Assembly: GCA_965215765.1 (NCBI GenBank)
Contig: OZ244118.1
Coordinates: 1,426,001 to 1,490,000 of the forward strand
From: G965212025 sp965215765
GTDB lineage: Bacteria > Pseudomonadota > Gammaproteobacteria > Poriferisulfidales > Oxydemutatoraceae
DNA length: 64,000 nt
Direction of reading: 5' to 3'
This document shows positions 1 through 9,006 of this stretch, one piece after another. The notes beneath the pieces are model-generated. The model was not told the DNA's origin and searched no databases. It saw only the letters and a program-made list of their open reading frames with translations. Each line of letters starts with the position of its first letter. The stretch's first letter is position 1. Position numbers and translations under genes: made by a program.

Positions 1-82
1 CATGCATTTTTTTTGGGGTGTCCAACGAGACATCTGCCAGATTTCCTGACAAGGGGATCTGTTTTGGAATATTGATACAGCG

Positions 83-1285
83 TTGAATAATTTGAGCTTG
101 AATCGTCTGGAGCGGCGCGCGGCTTTGTCTCTTTCCGGCGTATTTTTCGTACGGATGTTGGGCGTATTCATGCCTTTGTCAGTGCTGGCAGTGGCTGTTT
201 CGGATTTTCCAGATGCCACCGCAGTCCTTGCAGGGTTGGCACTAGGGGTCGTAGGGTTGACGCAGGCGGTCATGCAATTACCGTTTGGCATCCTTTCTGA
301 CCGCATTGGTCGTAAGCCTGCGATTGCCACCGGTCTTTTGATTTTTATAGCGGGAAGTGTTATCGCCGCAGAGTCTGAATCCATTTATCAAGTGGTGCTG
401 GGGCGTGCTTTACAGGGGGTAGGGGCTGTTTCTGCTGCAACCATGGCATTAGCTGCTGACTTGGTGCGGGCTGAGTTGCGTTCCAAAGTTTCCATGATGA
501 TTGGCTTGTCAATCGGAGCCGCTTTTTTTCTGGCCTTTTTGGTGGCTCCGCTGTTGCTGAGCAACTTTGGTCTGAAGGGCGTATTTTACTCCGTTGCCTT
601 GGGTGGCGGGATCGCGCTTTTTCTCGGGTTCTTCGTGGTGCCAAACCCGGGTAAAACCGGTTTTCAGAAAAAGCAATCCCTTTCAGATACTGGAGTTTTA
701 AAGTGGTTCTTCCATGCGCAACTCATAAAGTTTCACGTCGGCATTTTTGTGTTGCACGCTACCTTGGTGGCTAATTTTATGGTCTTGCCATTTATGCTTC
801 GTGACCAGTTTGATTTTCCGTTGTTTGAGCACTGGAAGTTTTATATACCGATTCTGGCACTTTCTTTTCTGGTGGCCTTCCGGTTACTCAGGATTGCTGA
901 GCAAAAATCCAGGTTCAGGCTTGTCTTTCTGAGCAACGCTTTTCTTTTGGTTTTTGCACAATTATTGTTTTTTGTGATGCCACCCGAGTGGCCGTGGCTG
1001 CTACTTTTCGGGGCGACCTTTTTCGTGGCATTTAATTTTTTTGAGGCCAGTTTGCAAGCAATGGTCAGCCGGGTGGCACCAGAAGAGCACCGAGGTGCCT
1101 GCTTGGGTGTTTTCAGCTCTTGTCAATTTATCGGTATTTTTGTTGGGGGGCTTGCCGCAGGATTAATTGAATCGTCTGCAGGGCATGGCGTTCCCGGTTT
1201 GTTTGGTTTTGTCCTGTGTTTCCTGTGGTTACTGTTTACGGCAAACGTGAAGGCACCGCCGCCGATCCACAGCAGCGGGGAGTAA
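83..1285 (+). CDS. MFS transporter (drug/metabolite efflux type)
   Basis: Predicted inner-membrane major facilitator of 400 aa with about 12 hydrophobic segments. The loop between TM2 and TM3 carries the MFS motif A core GILSDRIGRKP near residue 75, and a second motif (LGRALQGVGAVSAA) near residue 110 is typical of the 12-TM efflux branch. The frame opens with TTG; no ATG lies upstream in frame inside the window, so the start is uncertain. In Pseudomonas an MFS gene of this type sits between divergent uvrA and ssb, and ssb follows here by 145 bp. Substrate cannot be told from sequence. Confidence 0.85.
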   Translation: MNNLSLNRLERRAALSLSGVFFVRMLGVFMPLSVLAVAVSDFPDATAVLAGLALGVVGLTQAVMQLPFGILSDRIGRKPAIATGLLIFIAGSVIAAESESIYQVVLGRALQGVGAVSAATMALAADLVRAELRSKVSMMIGLSIGAAFFLAFLVAPLLLSNFGLKGVFYSVALGGGIALFLGFFVVPNPGKTGFQKKQSLSDTGVLKWFFHAQLIKFHVGIFVLHATLVANFMVLPFMLRDQFDFPLFEHWKFYIPILALSFLVAFRLLRIAEQKSRFRLVFLSNAFLLVFAQLLFFVMPPEWPWLLLFGATFFVAFNFFEASLQAMVSRVAPEEHRGACLGVFSSCQFIGIFVGGLAAGLIESSAGHGVPGLFGFVLCFLWLLFTANVKAPPPIHSSGE

Positions 1286-1325
1286 TTCCAAGTGGGCTTT
1301 TCCCGTTGCAAGAGAGGCAACTTGC

Positions 1326-1354
1326 TCTATATTTGCAGGGTGCTGGGGTATAAT
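1326..1354 (+). promoter_or_regulatory. Possible ssb promoter (-10 box)
   Basis: A perfect TATAAT lies at 1349-1354, about 77 bp before the ssb start. The hexamer at the right distance for -35 (around 1326-1331) is poor, so this would need an activator or be weak. I saw no clear LexA-type CTG(N10)CAG box nearby. Confidence 0.35.
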
Positions 1355-1430
1355 CATTTGAGTCACTCAATGCTGTTGCTGTGTTTTTTATTGGCAAAGA
1401 GTGCTAATTTTGAAAGGAGAATAATTCATT

Positions 1431-1985
1431 ATGTCAAAAGGAGTTAACAAGGTTATCTTAGTTGGAAATTTAGGTCAGGACCCTGATTTGCGTTATGGTC
1501 CCACTAATGGCTCGGCGGTGTGCGGCGTGTCTCTGGCAACGAATGACACCTGGAAAGACCGAACGACGGGTGAAAAGCTTGAGCGCACGGAATGGCATCG
1601 TCTGGTGTTTTTTGGTCGGCTTGCTGAAATTTCTGCTGAATATTTGCACAAAGGATCGCAAATTTATGTAGAAGGGCGTTTAAGGTCACGAAAGTGGAAA
1701 GACAATTCCGGTGAAGAGCGACAACAAACGGAGATCGTCGTCAGTGAAATGCAAATGTTAGGTCACCGCTCGAGTGATCATGCGCGACAGGGGGATCAAA
1801 CTCCTCGCCATACTGAAGACGATGAGCGGCATGACACCCGGCAGCAGCATGGTAATGTCGCCTCTACATCTCAGTTTTCATCGAGAAGGACGGATCGTAC
1901 GCCTTCCCAGAATTTTGCCGGGCAGACGCAGACGCAGACGCAGACGCCGGCAGACAGCCTGGAAGACGACGATATTCCTTTTTAG
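1431..1985 (+). CDS. ssb: Single-stranded DNA-binding protein
   Basis: Coats single-stranded DNA during replication, recombination and repair, and recruits partners through its acidic tip. The OB fold covers roughly residues 1-110 (opening MSKGVNKVILVGNLGQDPD; WHRLVFFGRLAEI and YVEGRLRSRKW inside). A low-complexity Gln/Thr/Arg-rich linker follows, then the canonical C-terminal tip DDDIPF. At 184 aa it is in the normal range. The start is supported by AAAGGAG about 12 bp upstream. The linker contains a run of in-frame CAGACG hexamers (about 1923-1947) encoding QTQTQTQT, which could expand or contract without frameshift. Confidence 0.97.
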   Translation: MSKGVNKVILVGNLGQDPDLRYGPTNGSAVCGVSLATNDTWKDRTTGEKLERTEWHRLVFFGRLAEISAEYLHKGSQIYVEGRLRSRKWKDNSGEERQQTEIVVSEMQMLGHRSSDHARQGDQTPRHTEDDERHDTRQQHGNVASTSQFSSRRTDRTPSQNFAGQTQTQTQTPADSLEDDDIPF

Positions 1986-2376
1986 AAGCGGCTCTTGTGC
2001 GGCAACTCCGGAACAGCCTTTCGGTTTTAAGGTGCCGGGCTTTGGGGTTCAAAAAGTTCTGTCTGTCTGGTTCCAGGTTTCTCCACGCGCGCAGGAACCT
2101 CTTTCCTACGACTTTCCCCGGGATTTCTCGGAATTTCACTTCTTGTAACGCAACTTCAGTTCTGGTGCCTGCATACCCTGCGGGCAATGTTCTCGTCTTG
2201 CTGACCTAGGCAAGTGCTTTTTCAGCCGGTGTCGTTTTTCGCGACCAGGATGGTCGTGATCCCGGGATGTTTTTTATTTGGATGCACCGGCTAGCTGAGG
2301 CGCAGAACGGTTCTCCCGTTTTTCCCGCTGGTTTTTCTCACGACTTTTTTCTCAGGGCGAATTCCCGGTAACTGGC
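1986..2376. other. Gene-free spacer between ssb and the glycan cluster
   Basis: About 390 bp with no ORF that resembles a protein on either strand. I saw no JUMPstart (ops) element, tRNA or convincing terminator. It presumably holds the promoter for the downstream three-gene cluster. Confidence 0.5.
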
Positions 2377-3336
2377 TTGTTTGACGTGAACGCCCCGGTC
2401 TTGGTAACCGGGGCAAGTGGGTTTATAGGGAGTGTCCTTTTGCGAGACTTGGTGGAACACGGCCTTGTGGTGCGTGCCTTGGTGCGCAGTGAGCCGGCAG
2501 AAAAGATCTACGGTGTCAGTTACTACCGCTGCCGTGATATCAGCTGTGAAAGCGAGTGGTGCGAGTCGTTGACAGGGGCAGGTGCGGTGGTGCATCTGGC
2601 CGGTGCCGCTCACCGCCTGGATCGAAAAGCACGAACTGACCATGAATATTTCCGGAACGTCAACCTGGCGGGCATGAATTGTCTGCTCCGGGCAATGGAG
2701 CGAGAGCAGGTGAGGCGCTTCATTTACCTCAGCACTTTGAAAGTGCATGGTGACAGTAGCGAGGAGCCTCTGCGAGCAGATAGTCCGTTCATGCCAAGTG
2801 ACGCTTACGCAACATCCAAATATGAGGCAGAAGAGGCATTGCGCTACCGCTTGTTAGCCGGTGGCCTGGAAGCCGTAGTCATTCGCCCGCCGCTGGTCTA
2901 CGGGCCGGGTGTCAAAGGCAATTTTTTACAACTCATGAAAGTCGTCTCTCAAGGCTTGCCACTTCCCTTGGCAAGCGTTCGCAATAAGCGTAGTTTGATC
3001 AGTCTCGCGAACCTTTGCGACTTGGTGTGTTGCTGTCTGATTTCAGATCATTCCGCAGGAAAAACATTCATGGCTTCTGATGGGCAGGATTTGTCTACGC
3101 CACAACTGATCAGAATGGTTGCGGCTGCCATGAAAAAACGCGCACGCCTGTTTCCATTCCCCGAGCGGTTGTTAGGCGCACTTGGAACGCTGTCAGGCGC
3201 GAAAGGTCTCATGTTGAGACTATGCGGAAGCTTGCAAGCGGACATTTCGCAAACTTGCCAGACCTTAAATTGGTCGCCCCCTTTTGACGTTCGCCAAGGG
3301 ATCCAGGAAACGGTCGACCACTGGTTGAGACACTAA
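2377..3336 (+). CDS. NAD-dependent epimerase/dehydratase (WbpV-like sugar-nucleotide epimerase)
   Basis: Extended short-chain dehydrogenase of 319 aa, probably a UDP-sugar 4-epimerase feeding O-antigen or capsule assembly. The Rossmann motif VTGASGFIGS is at residues 9-18, the catalytic YATSK (YxxxK) near residue 147 and the following RPPLVYGPG block is typical of UDP-hexose epimerases. The start used is TTG at 2377, chosen because it puts the nucleotide-binding strand near the N-terminus as in homologues; no good ribosome site is visible. Its stop lies 5 bp before the next gene, so the two are probably co-transcribed. The gene order (epimerase, WbpL type, WbpM type) matches the end of Pseudomonas O-antigen loci. 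Confidence 0.85.
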   Translation: MFDVNAPVLVTGASGFIGSVLLRDLVEHGLVVRALVRSEPAEKIYGVSYYRCRDISCESEWCESLTGAGAVVHLAGAAHRLDRKARTDHEYFRNVNLAGMNCLLRAMEREQVRRFIYLSTLKVHGDSSEEPLRADSPFMPSDAYATSKYEAEEALRYRLLAGGLEAVVIRPPLVYGPGVKGNFLQLMKVVSQGLPLPLASVRNKRSLISLANLCDLVCCCLISDHSAGKTFMASDGQDLSTPQLIRMVAAAMKKRARLFPFPERLLGALGTLSGAKGLMLRLCGSLQADISQTCQTLNWSPPFDVRQGIQETVDHWLRH

Positions 3337-3341
3337 TTCTG

Positions 3342-4412
3342 TTGCTGGCTTTTGGGGCTTCCTGGTTCCTCAGTGGACAAGCTCGCCGCCTGTTGCTGAA
3401 GCACCATATTCTGGATCGACCGGGTGCCCGGAGCTCGCATTTTGAGCCGACCCCCCGCGGAGGCGGCATCGCTTTCATCGCGGTTTTTCTGGCGGCAACA
3501 CTCTGTTACTTTCTCGTGAATGTGGCCGACTGGTCTTTATTCAAGCCGTTTTTGCTGTGCCTGTTTGCGGGCGGCGGATTGATTACGGGTCTGGGCTTTG
3601 TCGACGACTGCTACTCCATCAACCCGTTTGTCAAGCTTCTTTTGCATTTTCTGTTGGCCTTATCGGTGCTGCTACTGCTTGCTGTTCCTTCTCTGTCGTT
3701 TGCAACGGTCGTGGTGCATGACAGTTGGCTTGTCGGCATACTGGCTGGCATTGCGCTTGTCTGGTGCATCAATTTTTTTAATTTCATGGATGGCACTGAC
3801 GGCATAGCCATCTTGCAGGCCATGACGATGTCTCTGTCCGCCTTGGCCATTTCCTTGCTACTCGGAGGTTCGCAGCTGCATCACTTCATTTTTGCCAGCC
3901 TGTTCGCTGTAGCGCTGGGCTTCTGCTTTTGGAATTTCCCTCCCGCCAAACTGTTCATGGGGGATACAGGGAGCGGCTTTCTCGGTTATATTTTGGCTTT
4001 GTTGGCGATGGAAACCTCCACCCACGGCGTATTGAATGTCTGGTGTTGGCTGATTCTTTTCGGGGTCTTTGTTGCCGACGCCACCACCACACTTGTTTTG
4101 CGCTTGAAAAACCGGCAGAAAATCACGCAGGCTCATCGGGATCATGCCTATCAAAGGCTGGCGATGTATTGGCAAGCGTCCAATGAAGCAGATGTCGATC
4201 CGGCAAAGGGGCGAGCCCGGGCGCACCGCCGCGTACTGCTCGGAGTGTTGCTGATCAATACTGTCTGGTTTTTCCCTTTGGCTTTTGCGGCTGCCACCTT
4301 CCCGGAGTGGGGCTTTTCTCTGGCCATCCTGGCTTTCATCCCTCTGGTCTTCCTGGTGTTGAAAGTCGACAAACATTCTCGTAGCTCATGGCCGGATCCC
4401 CTCGTCGGTTAA
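3342..4412 (+). CDS. wbpL: Glycosyltransferase family 4, WbpL/WecA-type initiating sugar-phosphate transferase
   Basis: Integral membrane enzyme (356 aa, about 10-11 hydrophobic segments) of the MraY/WecA superfamily that moves a HexNAc-1-phosphate onto undecaprenyl phosphate to start O-unit synthesis. Diagnostic blocks seen: SSHFEPTPRGGGIAF near residue 27, the acidic GFVDD near residue 87, the metal/catalytic loop NFMDGTDG near residue 148 and the cytoplasmic HRDHAYQRL near residue 267. The start is TTG at 3342, directly after the epimerase stop. The 3' end overlaps the next gene by 25 bp, indicating translational coupling. Confidence 0.9.
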   Translation: MLAFGASWFLSGQARRLLLKHHILDRPGARSSHFEPTPRGGGIAFIAVFLAATLCYFLVNVADWSLFKPFLLCLFAGGGLITGLGFVDDCYSINPFVKLLLHFLLALSVLLLLAVPSLSFATVVVHDSWLVGILAGIALVWCINFFNFMDGTDGIAILQAMTMSLSALAISLLLGGSQLHHFIFASLFAVALGFCFWNFPPAKLFMGDTGSGFLGYILALLAMETSTHGVLNVWCWLILFGVFVADATTTLVLRLKNRQKITQAHRDHAYQRLAMYWQASNEADVDPAKGRARAHRRVLLGVLLINTVWFFPLAFAAATFPEWGFSLAILAFIPLVFLVLKVDKHSRSSWPDPLVG

Positions 4413-6238
4413 CGTCCGCCCGGCGGCTCGTTGAGCTTCCCGGGTTCGCGAAAATATTGTTGATGCTCGGCTTTGACGCGTTTTTGGTGGCACTGGCGTT
4501 CTGGCTTGCCCTGTCACTGCGCTTTGGAGAATGGGTTGCAGTTCAGGAAAAATGGGCTTTTCCACTGCTGCTGGCTGTTCTGGGCACGCTCTTGTCATTT
4601 TGGTTCAGTGGCTTTTACCGGGTATTTGTTCGTTACCTTGGCTCGGACTTGATCTGGCAATCCGTCAAGGGAGCGACCCTGGCGGCACTGGCGTGGGGGA
4701 CGACGCTCCTGCTGACGGATGTGCAGGATGTGCCGCGCTCGGTGGTCTTGATTTATCTGCTGTGCTGCTTTCTCTTGGTCGTGATGAGTCGCTTGGCAGT
4801 TCGCAACCTGCTGGTCGGAAGCTATGGGCAGGCGGTGGCCATTTATGGGGTGAACGAATCCGCAGTACAACTGGCAAGTGCCTTGCGTCATGGCACGGCT
4901 TTTACGCCGTCTTTTTTTCTCGATGAATCTGTGGAGAAAGAAGGGCGGCATATCAACGGGATCCCGCTGTTTTCCTTGCACAATTTCGCAAAGTTGTGCC
5001 AACGCTTTGACGTAAAGGATCTGTTTGTTACGGTGCGCTTCGCCTCTCGCGCCGAACGCAGACGGGTGCTGACCTTGTTTGAGCCGTATCCGGTACGCGT
5101 GCGCATGTTGCCGAGCATGTCAGACATTACCGAAGGGGTGCTGGATCCCGACAAATATCAGCTGGTAGAAATTGAAGACTTGCTGGAGCGGGAAAAAATA
5201 GAGCCGATCAGCGAGCTTTTGGAAGCCAATGTGCGGGGTCAGTCTGTGATGGTGACGGGTGCCGGAGGGACGATAGGGGCGGAATTGTGTCGCCAAGTGC
5301 TGGCAAACAGCCCTTCATGCCTGGTTTTTCTGGATAGCTCGGAACACGCCTTGTACCAGGTTGATTTGGAATTGCGGGAAAAATTCCCCGAACTTGAGAG
5401 CGGTGTGCTTCAGCCGATTCTGGGCTCAGTGCTGAATCGCAATTTGCTGGAAAGCACCATGCGCAATTTTGCTACCCAGACGATTTACCACGCCGCTGCC
5501 CACAAACATGTTCCTTTGGTGGAAAGCAATGTCGCGGAGGGCGTGCGCAACAATGTGTTTGGAACTCTGACATTGTTTGATTGCGCGGCGCGCACAGGCG
5601 CGAAGACACTGGTGCTGATTTCTACTGACAAGGCAGTGCGGCCAGAGAGCGTGATGGGAGCCAGTAAAAGACTCGCGGAACTGATTCTTCGAGCGCGCTC
5701 GCAAACGGATCAGAGCCCACGTTCCTGCGTGGTGCGTTTCGGCAACGTTCTGGGTTCCTCCGGCTCCGTGTTTCCTCTGTTTAAGCGGCAAATAGCGGCT
5801 GGCGGGCCACTGACGATTACCCACCCTGACATGAAACGCTACTTTATGACCATCGCCGAGGCAGTCGAACTGGTAATTCAGGCAGGGGCAATGGCAGAAG
5901 GTGGCGAAGTGTTTGTGCTGGACATGGGGGAACCAGTCAGCATTGATCGCATGGCAAAAAGAATGGTGCATTTGTACGGCTTGTCAGTGAAAGATGCGGG
6001 CAATCCGGACGGAGATATTGAAATTCGTTACACCGGACCGCGTCCTGGAGAGAAGATGAATGAGCAGTTGTTAATCGAGTCGGACATTGAAGGCACACGG
6101 CACAAACGCGTCATGCGATCACAGGAAGGAGCAGAGGACTGGGAAAATTTGCAGAAAAACCTTGAATCCCTGTGGGAGGCGGTGTCACAAGAAGATACCC
6201 GGGAGACAAAAGTGCTTTTACGCCGTATATGCCACTAA
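4388..6238 (+). CDS. wbpM: WbpM/PglF/CapD-type nucleotide-sugar 4,6-dehydratase, membrane-anchored
   Basis: Large UDP-GlcNAc 4,6-dehydratase family member (616 aa) making a 4-keto-6-deoxy sugar nucleotide for O-antigen synthesis. Residues about 15-140 hold four membrane helices, followed by a CoA-binding-like Rossmann domain and the catalytic SDR domain with VTGAGGTIGAE near residue 287. The active site is the S-M-K variant of WbpM/FlaA1 enzymes rather than S-Y-K (ISTDKAVRPESVMGASKR near residue 415-430). ATG at 4388 overlaps the WbpL-like gene. The last 61 codons, starting at Met 557 (6056), are the source of a seven-copy downstream repeat array; this first copy is the only one attached to the full gene. 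Confidence 0.93.
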   Translation: MAGSPRRLTSARRLVELPGFAKILLMLGFDAFLVALAFWLALSLRFGEWVAVQEKWAFPLLLAVLGTLLSFWFSGFYRVFVRYLGSDLIWQSVKGATLAALAWGTTLLLTDVQDVPRSVVLIYLLCCFLLVVMSRLAVRNLLVGSYGQAVAIYGVNESAVQLASALRHGTAFTPSFFLDESVEKEGRHINGIPLFSLHNFAKLCQRFDVKDLFVTVRFASRAERRRVLTLFEPYPVRVRMLPSMSDITEGVLDPDKYQLVEIEDLLEREKIEPISELLEANVRGQSVMVTGAGGTIGAELCRQVLANSPSCLVFLDSSEHALYQVDLELREKFPELESGVLQPILGSVLNRNLLESTMRNFATQTIYHAAAHKHVPLVESNVAEGVRNNVFGTLTLFDCAARTGAKTLVLISTDKAVRPESVMGASKRLAELILRARSQTDQSPRSCVVRFGNVLGSSGSVFPLFKRQIAAGGPLTITHPDMKRYFMTIAEAVELVIQAGAMAEGGEVFVLDMGEPVSIDRMAKRMVHLYGLSVKDAGNPDGDIEIRYTGPRPGEKMNEQLLIESDIEGTRHKRVMRSQEGAEDWENLQKNLESLWEAVSQEDTRETKVLLRRICH

Positions 6239-6365
6239 TGGTCACTAATGGCCACTTTGCCCTCGCTTTGAACCAGAGGGCGATCTTTGCCACGTTGGCG
6301 CACCTTGGCTGGCAGAAACGACAGAGGGCGCTTCTCATGGAGCCGCGCCGCGTCTTGGAGAGAAG

Positions 6366-6548
6366 ATGAATGAGCAGTTGTTAATCGAGTCGGACATTGA
6401 AGACACGCGGCACGAACGCGTTATGCGCTCACAGGAAGGAGCAGAGGACTGGGGAAATTTGCAGAAAAACCTTGAAGCCCTGTGGGAGGCGGTGTCACAA
6501 GAAGATACCCAAGAGACAAAAGTGCTTTTACGCCGTATATGCCACTAA
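6366..6548 (+). pseudogene. wbpM C-terminal repeat copy 2 (60-codon mini-ORF)
   Basis: Intact frame from ATG to the RRICH stop, preceded by GGAGAGAAG in ribosome-site position. It differs from the parent C-terminus at a few residues (DTRHER instead of GTRHKR, DWGN instead of DWEN). It has no catalytic domain, so it is a duplicated gene end; whether the 60-aa peptide is made is unknown. Confidence 0.85.
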
Positions 6549-6684
6549 TGGTCACTAATGGCCACTTTGCTCTCGCTTTGAACCAGAGCGGTGTTCTTTG
6601 CCACGTTGGCGCACCATGGCTGGCAGAAATGAAGAAACGACAGATGGTGCTTCTCATAAAGCCGCACCGCGTCCTGGAGAGAAG

Positions 6685-6867
6685 ATGAATGAGCAGTTGT
6701 TAATCGAGTCGGACATTGAAGGCACACGGCACAAACGCGTCATGCGCTCACAGGAAGGAGCAGAGGACTGGGAAAATTTACAGAAAAACCTTGAAGCCCT
6801 GTGGGAGGCGGTGTCACAAGAAGATACTCGGGGGACAAAAGCACTTTTACGCCGTATATGTCACTAA
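6685..6867 (+). pseudogene. wbpM C-terminal repeat copy 3
   Basis: Intact 60-codon frame with the same GGAGAGAAG upstream of ATG. Protein sequence is close to the parent C-terminus (GTRHKR and DWEN retained; DTRGTKALL near the end). Confidence 0.85.
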
Positions 6868-7001
6868 TGCGCCACTGTGCCACTAAGCCCTCGCTTTGAA
6901 CCAGAGCGGCTTTCTTTGCCACGTTGGCGCACCTGGCTGGCAGAAACGAAGAAACGACAGATGGTGCTTCTCATGGAGCCGCGCCGCATCCCGGAGAGAA
7001 G

Positions 7002-7184
7002 ATGAATGAGCAGTTGTTAATCGAGTCGGACATTGAAGACACGCGGCACAAACGCGTCATGCGCTCACAGGAAGGAGCAGAGGACTGGGAAAATTTGCAG
7101 AAAAACCTTGAAGCCCTGTGGGAGGCGGTGTCACAAGAAGATACCCAGGAGACAAAAGCGCTTTTACGCCGTATATGCCACTAA
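7002..7184 (+). pseudogene. wbpM C-terminal repeat copy 4
   Basis: Intact 60-codon frame, GGAGAGAAG upstream. Carries DTRHKR and DTQETKALL variants. Confidence 0.85.
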
Positions 7185-7312
7185 GTGTGTCACTGTGCCA
7201 CTAAGCCCTCGCTTTGAACCAGAGCGGCGTTCTTTGCCCGTTGGTGCGCACCTGGCTGTCAGAAACGACAGGTGGTGCTTCTCATAGAGCCGTGCCGCAT
7301 CCTGGAGAGAAG

Positions 7313-7495
7313 ATGAACGAGCAGTTGTTAATCGAGTCGGACATTGAAGACACGCGGCACAAACGCGTCATGCGCTCACAGGAAGGAGCAGAGGATTGGG
7401 GGAATTTGCAGAAAAACCTTGAAGCCCTGTGGGAGGCGGTGTCACAAGAAGATATCCGGGAAACAAAAGTGCTTTTACGCCGTATATGCCACTAA
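7313..7495 (+). pseudogene. wbpM C-terminal repeat copy 5
   Basis: Intact 60-codon frame (ATGAACGAG start, a synonymous change), GGAGAGAAG upstream. The spacer of this copy is interrupted at about 7525 by an AT-rich insertion. Confidence 0.85.
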
Positions 7496-7526
7496 TGGTC
7501 ACGGTGCCCTCGCTTTGAACCAGAGT

Positions 7527-7682
7527 GTTGACCTACAGGAAGAGGACTTGCGATTTTTAATTAGCCATAAAAGAGAAAGACGGAGACTTCTTCTCAAAGA
7601 ACTAATTGATTCTAAAAGTACGGTATTCATGAAAGACGAAGACCAACCCCCATCACCACCAAAACGGAAAAATAAATTATGA
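7527..7682 (+). pseudogene. 3' fragment of an unknown gene, cut by the insertion junction
   Basis: An open frame enters from the repeat side and encodes a charged 51-residue tail (VDLQEEDLRFLISHKRER... ending PPKRKNKL). Its TGA overlaps the ATG of the next gene (ATGA), the usual sign of a coupled upstream gene whose 5' part was left behind when this segment moved. Function not recognisable. Confidence 0.45.
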
Positions 7683-8251
7683 AAATAATTCTAACCTTGC
7701 TACTACTTTTACCCAGTTACGCTTTTGCTTTAGATTATAAAAACAAAGTGTTTACGGTTAGGTCTCACATGAGTCGCGGAGCCCCGGAATGTGTTCTTTC
7801 CGTGAACCGACAAATACACTTTCAGTTTAAAGATGGGGATTTAATTGCCGCTTTCTACACCAACAAAGGAGGCAGCTCAATTCTCGGGCCAAAAACTAAA
7901 CCTGACGCATCTCATCTTTTATTCGAGTTTTATGATAATTTTGACCCCACCGCAGACATTTTTACATCTCTTGACGTTCAAGTCCTACCCAGTAACTGGG
8001 CACCTCTTGACGTTCAAGTTCTACCCAGTTACTGGGCACCCAACGTAAAAAAATTTACCTTGGCTGACGGCTTCGAACTTTTAAGCGCGATGCAAAGAGG
8101 CGTCGAACTCGAGATTCAAGCTTGGACTGGCGTAACGGGCCCGTGGACGAAAAATGCTAAAATCATATGGGTTACTCAGATATCCCTAGCCGGTTTTAAT
8201 AAGGCTTTAAGCTCTGCCAAAGTTTGTAACTTTGAAAAGCAAATAAAGTAA
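7679..8251 (+). CDS. Hypothetical secreted protein
   Basis: 190 aa with a clear Sec signal peptide (MKIILTLLLLLPSYAFA, cleavage after about residue 17). I do not recognise the mature domain. It contains a tandem 12-residue duplication, LDVQVLPSNWAP then LDVQVLPSYWAP, encoded by a 36-bp direct repeat at 7970-8041. The ATG overlaps the stop of the truncated upstream frame, and a strong intrinsic terminator follows. Base composition is AT-rich relative to the flanks, consistent with acquired DNA. Confidence 0.7.
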   Translation: MKIILTLLLLLPSYAFALDYKNKVFTVRSHMSRGAPECVLSVNRQIHFQFKDGDLIAAFYTNKGGSSILGPKTKPDASHLLFEFYDNFDPTADIFTSLDVQVLPSNWAPLDVQVLPSYWAPNVKKFTLADGFELLSAMQRGVELEIQAWTGVTGPWTKNAKIIWVTQISLAGFNKALSSAKVCNFEKQIK

Positions 8252-8257
8252 GCTTGG

Positions 8258-8286
8258 AGGGCGACCTTTGGTCGCCCTTCTTTTTG
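8258..8286 (+). terminator. Intrinsic terminator after the secreted-protein gene
   Basis: Perfect 8-bp GC-rich stem GGGCGACC / GGTCGCCC with a TTT loop (8259-8277), followed by TTCTTTTTG. Confidence 0.9.
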
Positions 8287-8298
8287 TCTAAAATCAAC

Positions 8299-8607
8299 AT
8301 GAAAAGAAAGAAAACTTGTTTATCTGACAAGCTAAAGAAAGGAAACTTTCATAACCCGCCGATTGATGACGTCTCTCGTTACTCCAGCTTATGGCGCATG
8401 CTATTCACATTAGCCAGACCGCATCTCCCTGCAAAGAGTTTGATAATAAACCCGTTCGCTGACGGCGAACTGATACTGCAACAGGCACACTTACTGAACC
8501 TGCCAACCCTGTCGTACGGCTTCTCGACCTTCCCTTTCACCCTGCCCCACATACACAACGACATTCTGCTGTACCCGCCTGAAAAAATCCCAAACCTTCA
8601 CTTTTAG
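8299..8607 (+). CDS. Hypothetical protein, possibly truncated at the insertion edge
   Basis: 102 aa from ATG 8299 (MKRKKTCLSDKLKKGNFHNP). The longer frame back to 8254 is disfavoured because it runs through the terminator. The segment SLWRMLFTLARPHLPAKSLI with a following NPFADGELIL has the feel of the opening strands of a phage-type SAM-dependent DNA methyltransferase, but no catalytic NPPY/DPPY motif is present before the stop at the insertion junction. Low-confidence functional guess; existence as an ORF is clearer. Confidence 0.45.
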   Translation: MKRKKTCLSDKLKKGNFHNPPIDDVSRYSSLWRMLFTLARPHLPAKSLIINPFADGELILQQAHLLNLPTLSYGFSTFPFTLPHIHNDILLYPPEKIPNLHF

Positions 8608-8693
8608 GGTGTTCTTTGCCACGTTGGTGCGTCCGGCTGTCAGAAACGACAGATGGTGCTTCTCATGGAGCCGCGCCGCGTCCCGGAGAGAAG

Positions 8694-8876
8694 ATGAATG
8701 AGCAGTTGTTAATCGAGTCGGACATTGAAGACACGCGGCACGAACGCGTCATGCGCTCACAGGAAGGAGCAGAGGATTGGGGGAATTTGCAGAAAAACCT
8801 TGAAGCCCTGTGGAAGGCGGTGTCACAAGAAGATACCCGGGAGACAAAAGCACTAATACGCCGTATATGCCACTAA
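8694..8876 (+). pseudogene. wbpM C-terminal repeat copy 6
   Basis: Intact 60-codon frame after the insertion, GGAGAGAAG upstream; LWKAV replaces LWEAV and LIRRICH replaces LLRRICH. Confidence 0.85.
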
Positions 8877-9006
8877 GTGTGTCACTAATGGCCACTATGC
8901 CATCGCCTTGAACCAGAGCGGCGTTCTTTGCCACGTTGGCGCACCTGGCTGTCAGAAACGACAGGTGGCGCTCCTCATACAAGCCGGGGCGCGTTCTGGA
9001 GAGAAG

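Larger units (their letters stand above)
7526..8609. mobile_element. AT-rich 1.08-kb insertion inside the wbpM-end array
   Basis: The repeat spacer reads CTTTGAACCAGAG, breaks at 7525, and resumes at TTCTTTGCCACGTTGG after 8609; other copies read through with only CGGTG or similar between. The word GTGTT occurs at both junctions (7525-7529 and 8609-8613), which could be a short target duplication or simply the native GTGTT. The insert is AT-richer than its surroundings and carries a truncated gene end, a complete secreted-protein gene with terminator, and a further short gene. No transposase or integrase is present. Confidence 0.6.
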
